Below, in pieces: positions 55,161-64,000 of a stretch of DNA of 64,000 nucleotides (position 1 is its first letter; every line of letters starts with the position of its first letter). The translations under genes and the position numbers were made by a program. The stretch is from positions 22,314,001 to 22,378,000 of the forward strand of contig NC_071670.1 of NCBI RefSeq assembly GCF_028554725.1, in the 5' to 3' direction. The notes under the pieces are model-generated. The model had not been told where the DNA came from. It was given only the letters and a program-made list of their open reading frames with translations, and ran no database searches. This DNA comes from Zeugodacus cucurbitae. Lineage: Eukaryota > Arthropoda > Insecta > Diptera > Tephritidae.

Positions 55161-56014
55161 ATAGCCGAGTCCACAACAGTGCGCCACGCATCTCTCCTTT
55201 TGGCGGTTTGGCGCCAATTGGTAATACCAAGTGAAGACAGGTCCTTCTCCACCTGGTCCTTCCACCGGAGTGGAGGTCTCCCTCTTCCTCGGCTTCCACC
55301 AGCGGGTACTGCATCGAAAACTTTCAGAGCTGGGGCACTTTCATCCATTCGAACAACATGACCCAGCCAGCGTAGCCGCTGTCTTTTTATTCGCTGGACT
55401 ATGTCTATGTCGTCGAACAATACATACAGCTCATCATTCCATCTTCTGCGGTATTCGCCGTTGCCAATGTTTAAGGGACCGTAAATCTTCCGCAAAACCT
55501 TTCTCTCGAAAACTCCTAGTGCCGTCTCATCGGATGTTGCCACCGTCCACGCTTCTGCACCATAAAGTAGGACGGGAATGATGAGTGACTTGTAGAGTTT
55601 AGTTTTTGTTCGTCGAGAGAGGACTTTACTTTTCAATTGCCTACTCAGTCCATAGTAGCACCTGTTGGCAAGAGTGATTCTGAGTTGGATTTCAAGGCTG
55701 ACATTATTATCGGTGTTAATGTTGGTTCCTAGGTATACGAAATTATCTACAACTTCAAAGTTATGACTGTCAACAGTGACGTGGGAGCCAAGACGCGAAT
55801 GCGCTGACTGTTTGTTTGATGACAGGAGATATTTCGTCTTGTCCTCGTTCACCACCAGACCCATTCGCTTCGCTTCCTTATCCAGGCGGGAAAAAGCAGA
55901 ACTAACGGCGCGGGTGTTGTTTCCGATGATATCAATATCATCGGCGTACGCCAGGAGCTGTACACTCTTGTAGAAGATTGTACCTTCTCTATTTAGCTCT
56001 GCAGCTCTTATAGT
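55151..56014 (-). pseudogene. Reverse transcriptase C-terminal remnant (copy 3, least altered)
   Basis: The remnant covers the RT from just before the RAAELNREG segment to the stop codon, including AYADD, TLANRCYYGLSRQLKSK, GAEAWTVATSDE, LGHVVRMDE and GRPPLRWKDQVEKDL. It aligns without gaps to the matching part of the protein encoded at 56348-58876, with scattered substitutions. No endonuclease or RT motif A is present, so it is a dead fragment. The frame runs on for 17 codons into satellite by chance. Confidence 0.92.
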
Positions 56015-56023
56015 TTTGATATT
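56015..56023. repeat. Target-site duplication, right, copy 3
   Basis: Second TTTGATATT, followed by AAATGTGATAAAAATAC of the satellite. Confidence 0.88.
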
Positions 56024-56332
56024 AAATGTGATAAAAATACAAAATAAATGATTATGAATAAACATTCTTTATGTTTTTATTTGTCGATATTTAACTTGCA
56101 GGAAAGTGAACTTTGATAATAAATGTGATAAAATACAAAATAAATGATTAGGAATAAACATTATTTATGTTTTTATTTGTCGATATTTAAATTGCAGGAA
56201 AGTGAACTTTTATCTTACATGTGATAAAATACAAAATAAATGATTATGAATAAATGTTCTTTATGTTTTTATTTGTCGATAAACAACTTGCAAGAAAGTG
56301 AACTTTAATCTTAAATGTGATAAAAATACAAA
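56024..56332 (+). repeat. Short satellite spacer between RT fragment copy 3 and the long element
   Basis: About three satellite monomers lie between the minus-strand fragment and the plus-strand element. The order (a unit with AGGAATAAACATTATTTATG, then a GATATTTAAATTGCAGG unit) matches the right flank of fragment copy 1 near 28200-28300, showing these two loci share flanking DNA. Confidence 0.95.
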
Positions 56333-56346
56333 ATAAATGATTATGA
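56333..56346. repeat. Target-site duplication, left, long element
   Basis: ATAAATGATTATGA immediately before the element, repeated at 58908-58921. Uninterrupted versions of this site, with the same monomers on both sides, occur elsewhere in the array, for example 24257-24270. Confidence 0.85.
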
Positions 56347-56347
56347 G

Positions 56348-58876
56348 CGCTGCCCCCGCCACGATGTCAAAATCGTGCTTGGCGATTTTAACGCCAGGGT
56401 GGGTAAAGAAGGTGTCTTTGGCACAACAGTCGGAAAATTCAGCCTCCATGACGAAACATCGCCAAACGGCCTGAGGCTGATCGACTTCGCTGGGGCCCGA
56501 AATATGGTTGTCTGTAGTACCAGATTCCAGCATAAAAAAATTCATCAAGCAACGTGGCTGTCCCCTGATCGAAACACGCGCAACCAAATCGATCACGTTG
56601 TGATAGACGGAAGACATGTCTCCAGTGTTTTAGACGTGCGTACGCTCCGAGGACCAAACATTGACTCGGACCATTATCTAGTAGCAGCAAAGATACGCAC
56701 TCGCCTCTGTGCAGCAAAGAACGCCCGTCAACAAACACAAGGAAGGTTCGCCGTCGAAAAGCTGCAATCACAACCGACAGCCGAACGATTTTCTACTCGA
56801 CTTGCACTCCTGCTCTCTGAGAGCACTCATCAGCATCTCGATATAAGGGAGCTGTGGAACGGCATCTCAAACTCATTGCATACCGCTGCAGCCGAAACAA
56901 TTGGTCTACGGCAACGCCAAAAAACCAGTTGGTACGATGAGAATTGTCGTTCCGCAGTGGAGAGAAAACAGACTGCCTACCTCGCAACGTTGCGATCGAC
57001 CACAACACGTTCGGGGTGGGATAGATATCGAGAACTGAAGAGGGAAGCGAGACGCATTTGCAGACGTAAAAAGAAAGAGGCCGAAATGCGTGAGTATGAA
57101 AAGCTTGAAAAGCTGGCCGACATGGGTAATGCTCGAAAATTTTATGAAAAGATGAGGCGATTAACAGAAGGTTTCAAGACCGGAGCATTATCATGTAGGG
57201 ACCGAGAAGGTAATCTGGTAGCGGATGTCCAGAGCACACTGGGATTATGGAGGGAACACTTCTCCGACCTGCTCAATGGCAGTGAAAGTACAACACCAGG
57301 AGATGGCGAACCCGATTCCCCAATCGATGACGATGGAATAGATGTTCCATTACCCGACCATGAAGAAATTCGAATAGCAATTACCCGCTTGAAGAACAAC
57401 AAAGCGGCGGGGGCCGATGGATTACCGGCCGAGCTATTCAAATACGGCGGCGAAGAACTGATAAGGTGCATGCATCAGCTTCTTTGTAGAATATGGTCGG
57501 AAGAAAGCATGCCTGACGATTGGAATCTTAGTGTGCTCTGCCCAATCCATAAGAAGGGAGACCCCACAATCTGCGCCAACTACCGTGGTATAAGTCTCCT
57601 CAATATCGCATATAAGGTTTTGTCGAGCGTATTGTGTGAAAGACTAAAGCCCACCGTCAACGAACTGATTGGACCTTATCAGTGTGGCTTTAGACCTGGA
57701 AAATCCACAATGGACCAGATATTCACCATGCGCCAAATCTTGGAAAAGACCCGAGAGAGAAGAATCGATACTAACCATCTTTTTATCGATTTTAAAGCTG
57801 CCTTCGATAGCACGAAAAGGAGCTGCCTTTATGCCGCGATGTCTGAATTTGGTATCCCTGCAAAACTAATACGGCTATGTAAGCTGACGTTGAGCAACAC
57901 CAAAAGCTCCGTCAGGATCGGGAAGGACCTCTCCAAGCCGTTCGATACCAAACGAGGCTTCAGACAGGGTGACTCACTATCGTGCGACTTCTTCAATCTA
58001 TTGCTGGAAAAAATAATACGAGCTGCAGAACTAAATAGAGAGGGTACAATCTTCTACAAGAGTGTACAGCTCCTGGCGTATGCCGATGATATTGATATCA
58101 TCGGAAGCAACAACCGCGCCGTTTGTTCTGCGTTTTCCAGACTAGATAAAGAAGCGAAGCGTATGGGTCTGGTGGTGAATGAGGACAAGACGAAATATCT
58201 CCTGTCATCAAACAAACAGTCGGCGCACTCGCGTCTTGGCTCCCACGTCACTGTTGACAGTCATAACTTTGAAGTTGTAGATAATTTCGTTTATCTGGCA
58301 ACCAGCATTAACAACACCAACAATGTCAGCCTTGAAATCCAACGCAGAATCACTCTTGCCAACAGGTGCTACTTTGGACTGAGTAAGCAATTGAAAAGTA
58401 AAGTCCTCTCTCGACGAACCAAAATCAAACTCTATAAGTCGCTCATTATTCCCGTCCTGATGTATGGCGCTGAAGCGTGGACGATGACAACATCCGATGA
58501 GACGACTCTTGGGGTTTTCGAGAGAAAGGTTTTGCGCAAGATTTTTGGTCCTCTAAACATTGGCAACGGCGAATACCGCAGGCGATGGAACGATGAGCTG
58601 TACGATTTATACGACGACATTGACATAGTTCAGCGAATAAAAAGACAGCGGCTACGCTGGCTAGGTCATGTTGTACGGATGGAAGAAAACACTCCAGCTC
58701 TGAAAGTATTCGATGCAGTACCCGCTGGAGGAAGCCGCGGAAGAGGACGACCTCCACTCCGGTGGAAAGACCAAGTGCAAAGTGACCTGGCTTCACTTGG
58801 TGTTCCCAATTGGCGCCAAAAAGCAAAAAGGAGGAATGAGTGGCGCGCTCTGGTGGATTCGGCTATAATCGCTTAA
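56348..58876 (+). CDS. Endonuclease/reverse transcriptase polyprotein, 5'-partial
   Basis: This frame encodes the protein that would nick target DNA and copy element RNA at the nick. There is no in-frame ATG near the start; the frame enters from the satellite and is element-derived from codon 56348, giving 842 residues. It opens in the C-terminal half of an exonuclease-endonuclease-phosphatase domain (VKIVLGDFNARVG, then DSDHYLV at about 56663, the usual catalytic SDH). A basic, probably helical linker follows (RRICRRKKKEAE, about 57050). The RT begins near NNKAAGADGLPAELF (57395), with CGFRPGKSTMDQ, IDFKAAFD (Asp codons at 57788 and 57806) and AYADD (58079). The C-terminal part has LYKSLIIPVLMYGAEAWT, RRLRWLGHVVRME and GRPPLRWKDQV. 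No frameshift or stop interrupts it. The endonuclease N-terminus is lost, so autonomous activity is unlikely. Confidence 0.93.
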   Translation, partial: RCPRHDVKIVLGDFNARVGKEGVFGTTVGKFSLHDETSPNGLRLIDFAGARNMVVCSTRFQHKKIHQATWLSPDRNTRNQIDHVVIDGRHVSSVLDVRTLRGPNIDSDHYLVAAKIRTRLCAAKNARQQTQGRFAVEKLQSQPTAERFSTRLALLLSESTHQHLDIRELWNGISNSLHTAAAETIGLRQRQKTSWYDENCRSAVERKQTAYLATLRSTTTRSGWDRYRELKREARRICRRKKKEAEMREYEKLEKLADMGNARKFYEKMRRLTEGFKTGALSCRDREGNLVADVQSTLGLWREHFSDLLNGSESTTPGDGEPDSPIDDDGIDVPLPDHEEIRIAITRLKNNKAAGADGLPAELFKYGGEELIRCMHQLLCRIWSEESMPDDWNLSVLCPIHKKGDPTICANYRGISLLNIAYKVLSSVLCERLKPTVNELIGPYQCGFRPGKSTMDQIFTMRQILEKTRERRIDTNHLFIDFKAAFDSTKRSCLYAAMSEFGIPAKLIRLCKLTLSNTKSSVRIGKDLSKPFDTKRGFRQGDSLSCDFFNLLLEKIIRAAELNREGTIFYKSVQLLAYADDIDIIGSNNRAVCSAFSRLDKEAKRMGLVVNEDKTKYLLSSNKQSAHSRLGSHVTVDSHNFEVVDNFVYLATSINNTNNVSLEIQRRITLANRCYFGLSKQLKSKVLSRRTKIKLYKSLIIPVLMYGAEAWTMTTSDETTLGVFERKVLRKIFGPLNIGNGEYRRRWNDELYDLYDDIDIVQRIKRQRLRWLGHVVRMEENTPALKVFDAVPAGGSRGRGRPPLRWKDQVQSDLASLGVPNWRQKAKRRNEWRALVDSAIIA

Positions 58877-58880
58877 AGCG
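58870..58880 (+). other. Terminal hairpin overlapping the stop codon, long element
   Basis: CGCTT-A-AAGCG is an inverted repeat with a 5-bp stem that contains the TAA stop (58874-58876), about 15 bases before the tail. A related hairpin occupies the same place in the truncated fragments. A role in template recognition by the RT is only a suggestion. Confidence 0.5.
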
Positions 58881-58893
58881 GTTCCTACGCCAA

Positions 58894-58910
58894 ATATATA
58901 TATATATATA
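58894..58910 (+). repeat. (TA)n tail of the long element
   Basis: About eight TA dinucleotides follow the short 3' UTR. Simple-repeat tails are usual for several non-LTR clades. The three truncated fragments end in an AAGAAGAAG-like tail instead, so the two types are probably different subfamilies. Confidence 0.85.
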
Positions 58911-58921
58911 AATGATTATGA
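58908..58921. repeat. Target-site duplication, right, long element
   Basis: Second ATAAATGATTATGA, followed by ATAAACATTC of the satellite. Its first bases could also belong to the TA tail, so the true length may be 11-14 bp. Confidence 0.82.
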
Positions 58922-61900
58922 ATAAACATTCTTTATGTTTTTATTTGTCGATATTTAACTTGCAGGAAAGTGAACTTTGATCTTAAATGTGATAAAATAC
59001 GAAATAAATGATTATGAATTTACGTTCTTTATGTTTTTATTTGTCAATATTCAACTTGCAAGAATGTGAACTTTGATCTTACATCTCATAAAAATACAAA
59101 ATTAATGATTATGAATAAATGTTCTTTATGTTTTTATTTTTAATATTCAACTCGCAAGAATGTGAACTTGATCATAAATCTGATAAAAATACAAAATAAA
59201 TGATTATGAATAAACATTCTTTATGTTTTTATTTGTCGATATTTAACTTGCAGGAAAGTGAACTTTGATATTAAATGTGATAAAATACAAAATAAATGAT
59301 TAGGAATAAACATTCTTTATGTTTTTATTTGTCGATATTTAAATTGCAGGAAAGTGAACTTTTATCTTACATGTGATAAAATACAAAATAAATTATTATG
59401 AATAAATGTTCTTTATGTTTTTGTTTGTCAATATTCAACTTGCAAGAATGTGAATTTGATCATAAATCTGATAAAAATACAAAATAAATGATTGTGAGTA
59501 AACATTCTTTATGTTTTTATTTGTGGATATTTAACTTGCAAGAAAGTGAACTTGATCATAAATCTGATAAAAATACAAAATAAATGATTATGAATAAACA
59601 TTCTTTATGTTTTTATTTGTCGATAAACAACTTGCAAGAAAGTGAACTTTGATCTTAAATGTGATAAAATGCAAAGTAAATGATTATGAATAAATGTTTT
59701 TTATGTTTTTATTTTTAATATTCAACTCGCAAGAAAGTGAACTTTGATCTTAAATGTGATAAAATACGAAATAAATGATTATGAAATTATGTTCTTTATG
59801 TTTCCAGTTGTCGATAAACAACTTGCAAGAAAGTGAACTTTGATCTTAAATGTGATAAAATACAAAATAAATGATTATGAATAAATGTTCTTTATGTTTT
59901 TATTTGTCAATATTCAACTTGCAAGAATTTGAACTTGATCATAAATCTGATAAAAATACAAAATAAATGATTATGAATAAACATTCTTTATGTTTTTATT
60001 TGTCGATAAACAACTTGCAAGAAAGTGAACTTTGATCTTAAATGTGATAAAATACAAAATAAATGATTATGAATAAATGCTCTTTATGTTTTTATTTGTC
60101 AATATTCAACTTGCAAGAATGTGAACTTGATCATAAATCTGATAAAAATACAAAATAAATGATTATGAATAAACATTCTTTATGTTTCTATTTGTCGATA
60201 AACAACTTGCAAGAAAATGAACTTTGATAATAAATGTGATAAAATACAAAATAAATGATTATGAATAAACATTCTTTATGTTTTTATTTGTCGGTATTTA
60301 ACTTGCATTAAAGTGAACTTTTATCTTACATGTGATAAAATACAAAATAAATGATTATGAATAAATGTTCTTTATGTTTTTATTTGTCAATATTCAACTT
60401 GCTAGAATGTGAACTTTGATATTAAATGTGATAAAATACAAAATAAATGATTATGAATAAACATTCTTTATGTTTTTATTTGTCGGTATTTAACTTGCGG
60501 AAAAGTGAACTTTTATCTTACATGTGATAAAATACAAAATAAATGATTATGAATAAATGTTCTTTATGCTTTTATTTGTCGGTATTTAACTTGCAGGAAA
60601 GTGAACTTTTATCTTACATGTGATAAAATACAAATTAAATGATTATGAATAAATGTTCTTTATGTTTTTATTTGTCAATATTCAACTTGCTAGAATGTGA
60701 ACTTTGATATTAAATGTGATAAAATACAAAATAAATGATTATGAATAAACATTCTTTATGTTTTTATTTGTCGATATTCAACTTGCAGGAAAGTGAACTT
60801 TGATATTAAATGTGATAAAATACAAAATAAATGATTATGAATAAACATTCATTATGTTTTTATTTGTCGATATTTAAATTGCAGGAAAGTGAACTTTTAT
60901 CTTACATGTGATAAAATACAAAATAAATGATTATGAATAAATGTTCTTTATGTTTTTATTTGTCAATATTCAATTTGCTAGAATGTGAACTTTGATATTA
61001 AATGTGATAAAATACAAAATAAATGATTATGAATAAACATTCTTTATGTTTTTATTTGTCGATATTTAACTTGCAGGAAAGTGAACTTTGATATTAAATG
61101 TGATAAAATACAAAATAAATGATTATGAATAAACATTCTTTATGTTTTTATTTGTCGATATTTAACTTGCAGGAAAGTGAACTTTGATCTTAAATGTGAT
61201 AAAATCGAAATAAATGATTATGAATTTATGTTCTTTATGTTTTTATTTGTCAATATTCAACTTGCAAGAATGTGAACTTTGATCTTACATCTCATAAAAA
61301 TACAAAAATAATGATTATGAATAAATGTTCTTTATGTTTTTATTTTTAATATTCAACTCGCAAGAAAGTGAACTTTGATCATAAATCTGATAAAAATACA
61401 AAATAAATGATTATGAATAAACATTCTTTATGTTTTTATTTGTCGATATTTAACTTGCAGGAAAGTGAACTTTGATATTAAATGTGATAAAATACAAAAT
61501 AAATGATTAGGAATAAACATTCTTTATGTTTTTATTTGTCGATAAACAACTTGCAAGAAAGTGAACTTTAATCTTAAATGTGATAAAAATACAAAATAAA
61601 TGATTATGAATAAACATTCTTTATGTTTTTATTTGTCGATATTTAACTTGCAGGAAAGTGAACTTTGATCTTAAATGTGATAAAATACGAAATAAATGAT
61701 TATGAATTTATGTTCTTTATGTTTTTATTTGTCAATATTCAACTCGCAAGAAAGTGAACTTTGATCTTAAATGTGATAAAATACGAAATAAATGATTATG
61801 AAATTATGTTCTTTATGTTTTTATTTGTCGATATTCAACTTTCACGAAAGTGAACTTTTATCTTAAATCTGATAAAATATGAAATAAATGATTATGAATA

Positions 61901-64000
61901 AATGTTCTTTATGTTTCCAGTTGTCGATAAACAACTTGCAAGAAAGTGAACTTTGATCTTAAATGTGATAAAATACAAAATAAATGATTATGAATAAATG
62001 TTCTTTATGTTTTTATTTGTCAATATTCAACTTGCAAGAATTTGAACTTGATCATAAATCTGATAAAAATACAAAATAAATGATTATGAATAAACATTCT
62101 TTATGTTTTTATTTGTCGATAAACAACTTGCAAGAAAGTGAACTTTGATCTTAAATGTGATAAAATACAAAATAAAAGATTATGAATAAATGCTCTTTAT
62201 GTTTTTATTTGTCAATATTCAACTTGCAAGAATGTGAACTTGATCATAAATCTGATAAAAATACAAAATAAATGATTATGAATAAACATTCTTTATGTTT
62301 CTATTTGTCGATAAACAACTTGCAAGAAAATGATTTTGATAATAAATGTGATAAAATACAAAATAAATGATTATGAATAAACATTCTTTATGTTTTTATT
62401 TGTCGGTATTTAACTTGCATTAAAGTGAACTTTTATCTTACATGTGATAAAATACAAAATAAATGATTATGAATAAATGCTCTTTATGTTTTTATTTGTC
62501 AATATTCAACTTGCAAGAATGTGAACTTGATCATAAATCTGATAAAAATACAAAATAAATGATTATGAATAAACATTCTTTATGTTTCTATTTGTCGATA
62601 AACAACTTGCAAGAAAATGAATTTTGATAATAAATGTGATAAAATACAAAATAAATGATTATGAATAAACATTCTTTATGTTTTTATTTGTCGGTATTTA
62701 ACTTGCATTAAAGTGAACTTTTATCTTACATGTGATAAAATACAAAATAAATGATTATGAATAAATGTTCTTTATGCTTTTATTTGTCGGTATTTAACTT
62801 GCAGGAAAGTGAACTTTTATCTTACATGTGATAAAATACAAATTAAATGATTATGAATAAATGTTCTTTATGTTTTTATTTGTCAATATTCAACTTGCTA
62901 GAATGTGAACTTTAATATTAAATGTGATAAAATACAAAATAAATGATTATGAATAAACATTCTTTATGTTTTTATTTGCCGATATTCAACTTGCAGGAAA
63001 GTGAACTTTGATATTAAATGTGATAAAATACAAAATAAATGATTATGAATAAACATTCCTTATGTTTTCATTTGTCGATATTTAAATTGCAGGAAAGTGA
63101 ACTTTTATCTTACATGTGATAAAATACAAAATAAATGATTATGAATAAATGTTCTTTATGTTTTTATTTGTCAATATTCAATTTGCTAGAATGTGAACTT
63201 TGATATTAAATGTGATAAAATACAAAATAAATGATTATGAATAAACATTCTTTATGTTTTTATTTGTCGATATTTAACTTGCAGGAAAGTGAACATTGAT
63301 ATTAAATGTGATAAAATACAAAATAAATGATTATGAATAAACATTCTTTATGTTTTTATTTGTCGATATTTAACTTGCAGGAAAGTGAACTTTGATCTTA
63401 AATGTGATAAAATACGAAATAAATGATTATGAATTTATGTTCTTTATGTTTTTATTTGTCAATATTCAACTTGCAAGAATGTGAACTTTGATCTTACATC
63501 TCATAAAAATACAAAAATAATGATTATGAATAAATGTTCTTTATGTTTTTATTTTTAATTTTCAACTCGCAAGAATGTGAACTTGATCATAAATCTGATA
63601 AAAATACAAAATAAATGATTATGAATAAACATTCTTTATGTTTTTATTTGTCGATATTTAACTTGCAGGAAAGTGAACTTTTATCTTACATGTGATAAAA
63701 TACAAAATAAATGATTATGAATAAATGTTCTTTATGTTTTTATTTGTCAATATTCAATTTGCTAGAATGTGAACTTTGATATTAAATGTGATAAAATACA
63801 AAATAAATGATTATGAATAAACATTCTTTATGTTTTTATTTGTCGATATTTAACTTGCAGGAAAGTGAACTTTGATATTAAATGTGATAAAATACAAAAT
63901 AAATGATTAGGAATAAACATTCTTTATGTTTTTATTTGTCGATATTTAAATTGCAGGAAAGTGAACTTTTATCTTACATGTGATAAAATACAAAATAAAT
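58922..64000 (+). repeat. 96-bp satellite array, right block
   Basis: Satellite resumes directly after the target-site duplication of the long element and runs to the window edge. The first 0.85 kb (about 58.96-59.80 kb) matches 31.24-32.08 kb in monomer order, including the rare GTGAATTTGATC and GATTGTGAGTAAAC variants. From about 59.9 to 60.9 kb the order resembles 9.2-10.2 kb. No gene is visible. Confidence 0.97.

Larger units (their letters stand above)
55124..56014 (-). mobile_element. 5'-truncated non-LTR retrotransposon fragment, copy 3
   Basis: This 891-bp copy has the same truncation point, tail and target-site duplication (TTTGATATT at 55115-55123 and 56015-56023) as copies 1 and 2. 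It is about 25 kb away and 9 bp shorter, because it has CTGTTG where the others have a 15-bp replacement. It retains the Trp codon of the AEAWT motif and NRCYYG, both of which match the long element at 56347, so it is closest to the ancestral state of this insertion. Its right flank matches copy 1; its left flank leaves the homology within about one monomer. Confidence 0.93.
56347..58907 (+). mobile_element. Non-LTR retrotransposon with intact RT frame, 5'-truncated
   Basis: A 2.56-kb plus-strand element sits within one satellite monomer. The left junction is GATTATGA followed by GCGCTGCCCCCGCC. The right end is CCTACGCCAA followed by a (TA)n tail and then satellite. ATAAATGATTATGA occurs at 56333-56346 and 58908-58921, a 14-bp target-site duplication (its left edge merges with the TA tail). 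The element lacks its 5' UTR and the N-terminal part of the endonuclease. Endonuclease and RT in one frame, no visible ORF1 or RNase H motif, a very short 3' UTR and a simple-repeat tail recall RTE-type elements; the clade should be settled by phylogeny. Confidence 0.93.

Noticed and set aside
56261..58826. Minus-strand open frames and a small plus-strand overlapping frame (57669-57869) across the long element
   Set aside because: They are shadows of the endonuclease/RT frame; the real frame has all recognisable motifs.
58894..58910. TA-rich stretch as a promoter or replication origin
   Set aside because: It sits exactly at the 3' end of the retrotransposon next to the target-site duplication and is best explained as its tail.
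1..64000. CENP-B box in the satellite
   Set aside because: The motif needs TTCG and CGGG elements at fixed spacing. The monomers are almost free of such GC-rich pieces and none was seen.

Overview
The window looks like a long, AT-rich satellite DNA array from a eukaryotic nuclear genome, most likely heterochromatin (centromeric or pericentromeric) of an invertebrate. The only coding material is non-LTR retrotransposon sequence of a kind common in insect genomes, so an insect, perhaps a dipteran, is the best guess. The species cannot be named from this sequence. I see no host gene, tRNA, rRNA, CRISPR array or bacterial feature.

The satellite has a basic unit of about 96 bp, read here from the motif TTATTTGTC. 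Roughly 600 head-to-tail units, all in one orientation, fill the window apart from four retrotransposon insertions. Monomers fall into recognisable variants, for example GATAAACAAC, CAATATTCAAC, GATATTTAAC, GGTATTTAAC and TTTCCAGTTGTC types. These are ordered into large, irregular higher-order repeats. Blocks of about 1.7, 2.0, 2.5, 2.7, 3.0, 3.4 and 4.7 kb are duplicated in tandem or nearly so, at about 0.5-4.5, 5.6-9.2, 10.5-15.2, 15.2-18.5, 25.4-31.2, 33.3-40.1 and 42.6-53.8 kb. A few shortened monomers (58 and 63 bp) mark which blocks share ancestry.

Four retrotransposon pieces interrupt the array. Three (27192-28091, 30166-31065, 55124-56014) are copies of one 5'-truncated minus-strand insertion. 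They share the same breakpoints and the same 9-bp target-site duplication, so they spread by duplication of satellite blocks and not by three separate insertions. Copies 1 and 2 lie 2974 bp apart within a recent tandem duplication and share a derived 6-to-15-bp replacement that copy 3 lacks. The fourth piece (56347-58907) is a longer plus-strand element. It is also 5'-truncated, but has an open frame covering the end of an endonuclease domain, a complete-looking reverse transcriptase with YADD, and the C-terminal region. It ends in a (TA)n tail and is bounded by a 14-bp target-site duplication.

Nothing here works together as a pathway. The biology on view is satellite evolution by unequal exchange, short deletions at microhomologies, and retrotransposon fragments serving as datable markers of block duplication. 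I did not find a novel enzymatic or defence system. Short open frames inside the satellite arise because the 96-bp unit is a multiple of three.
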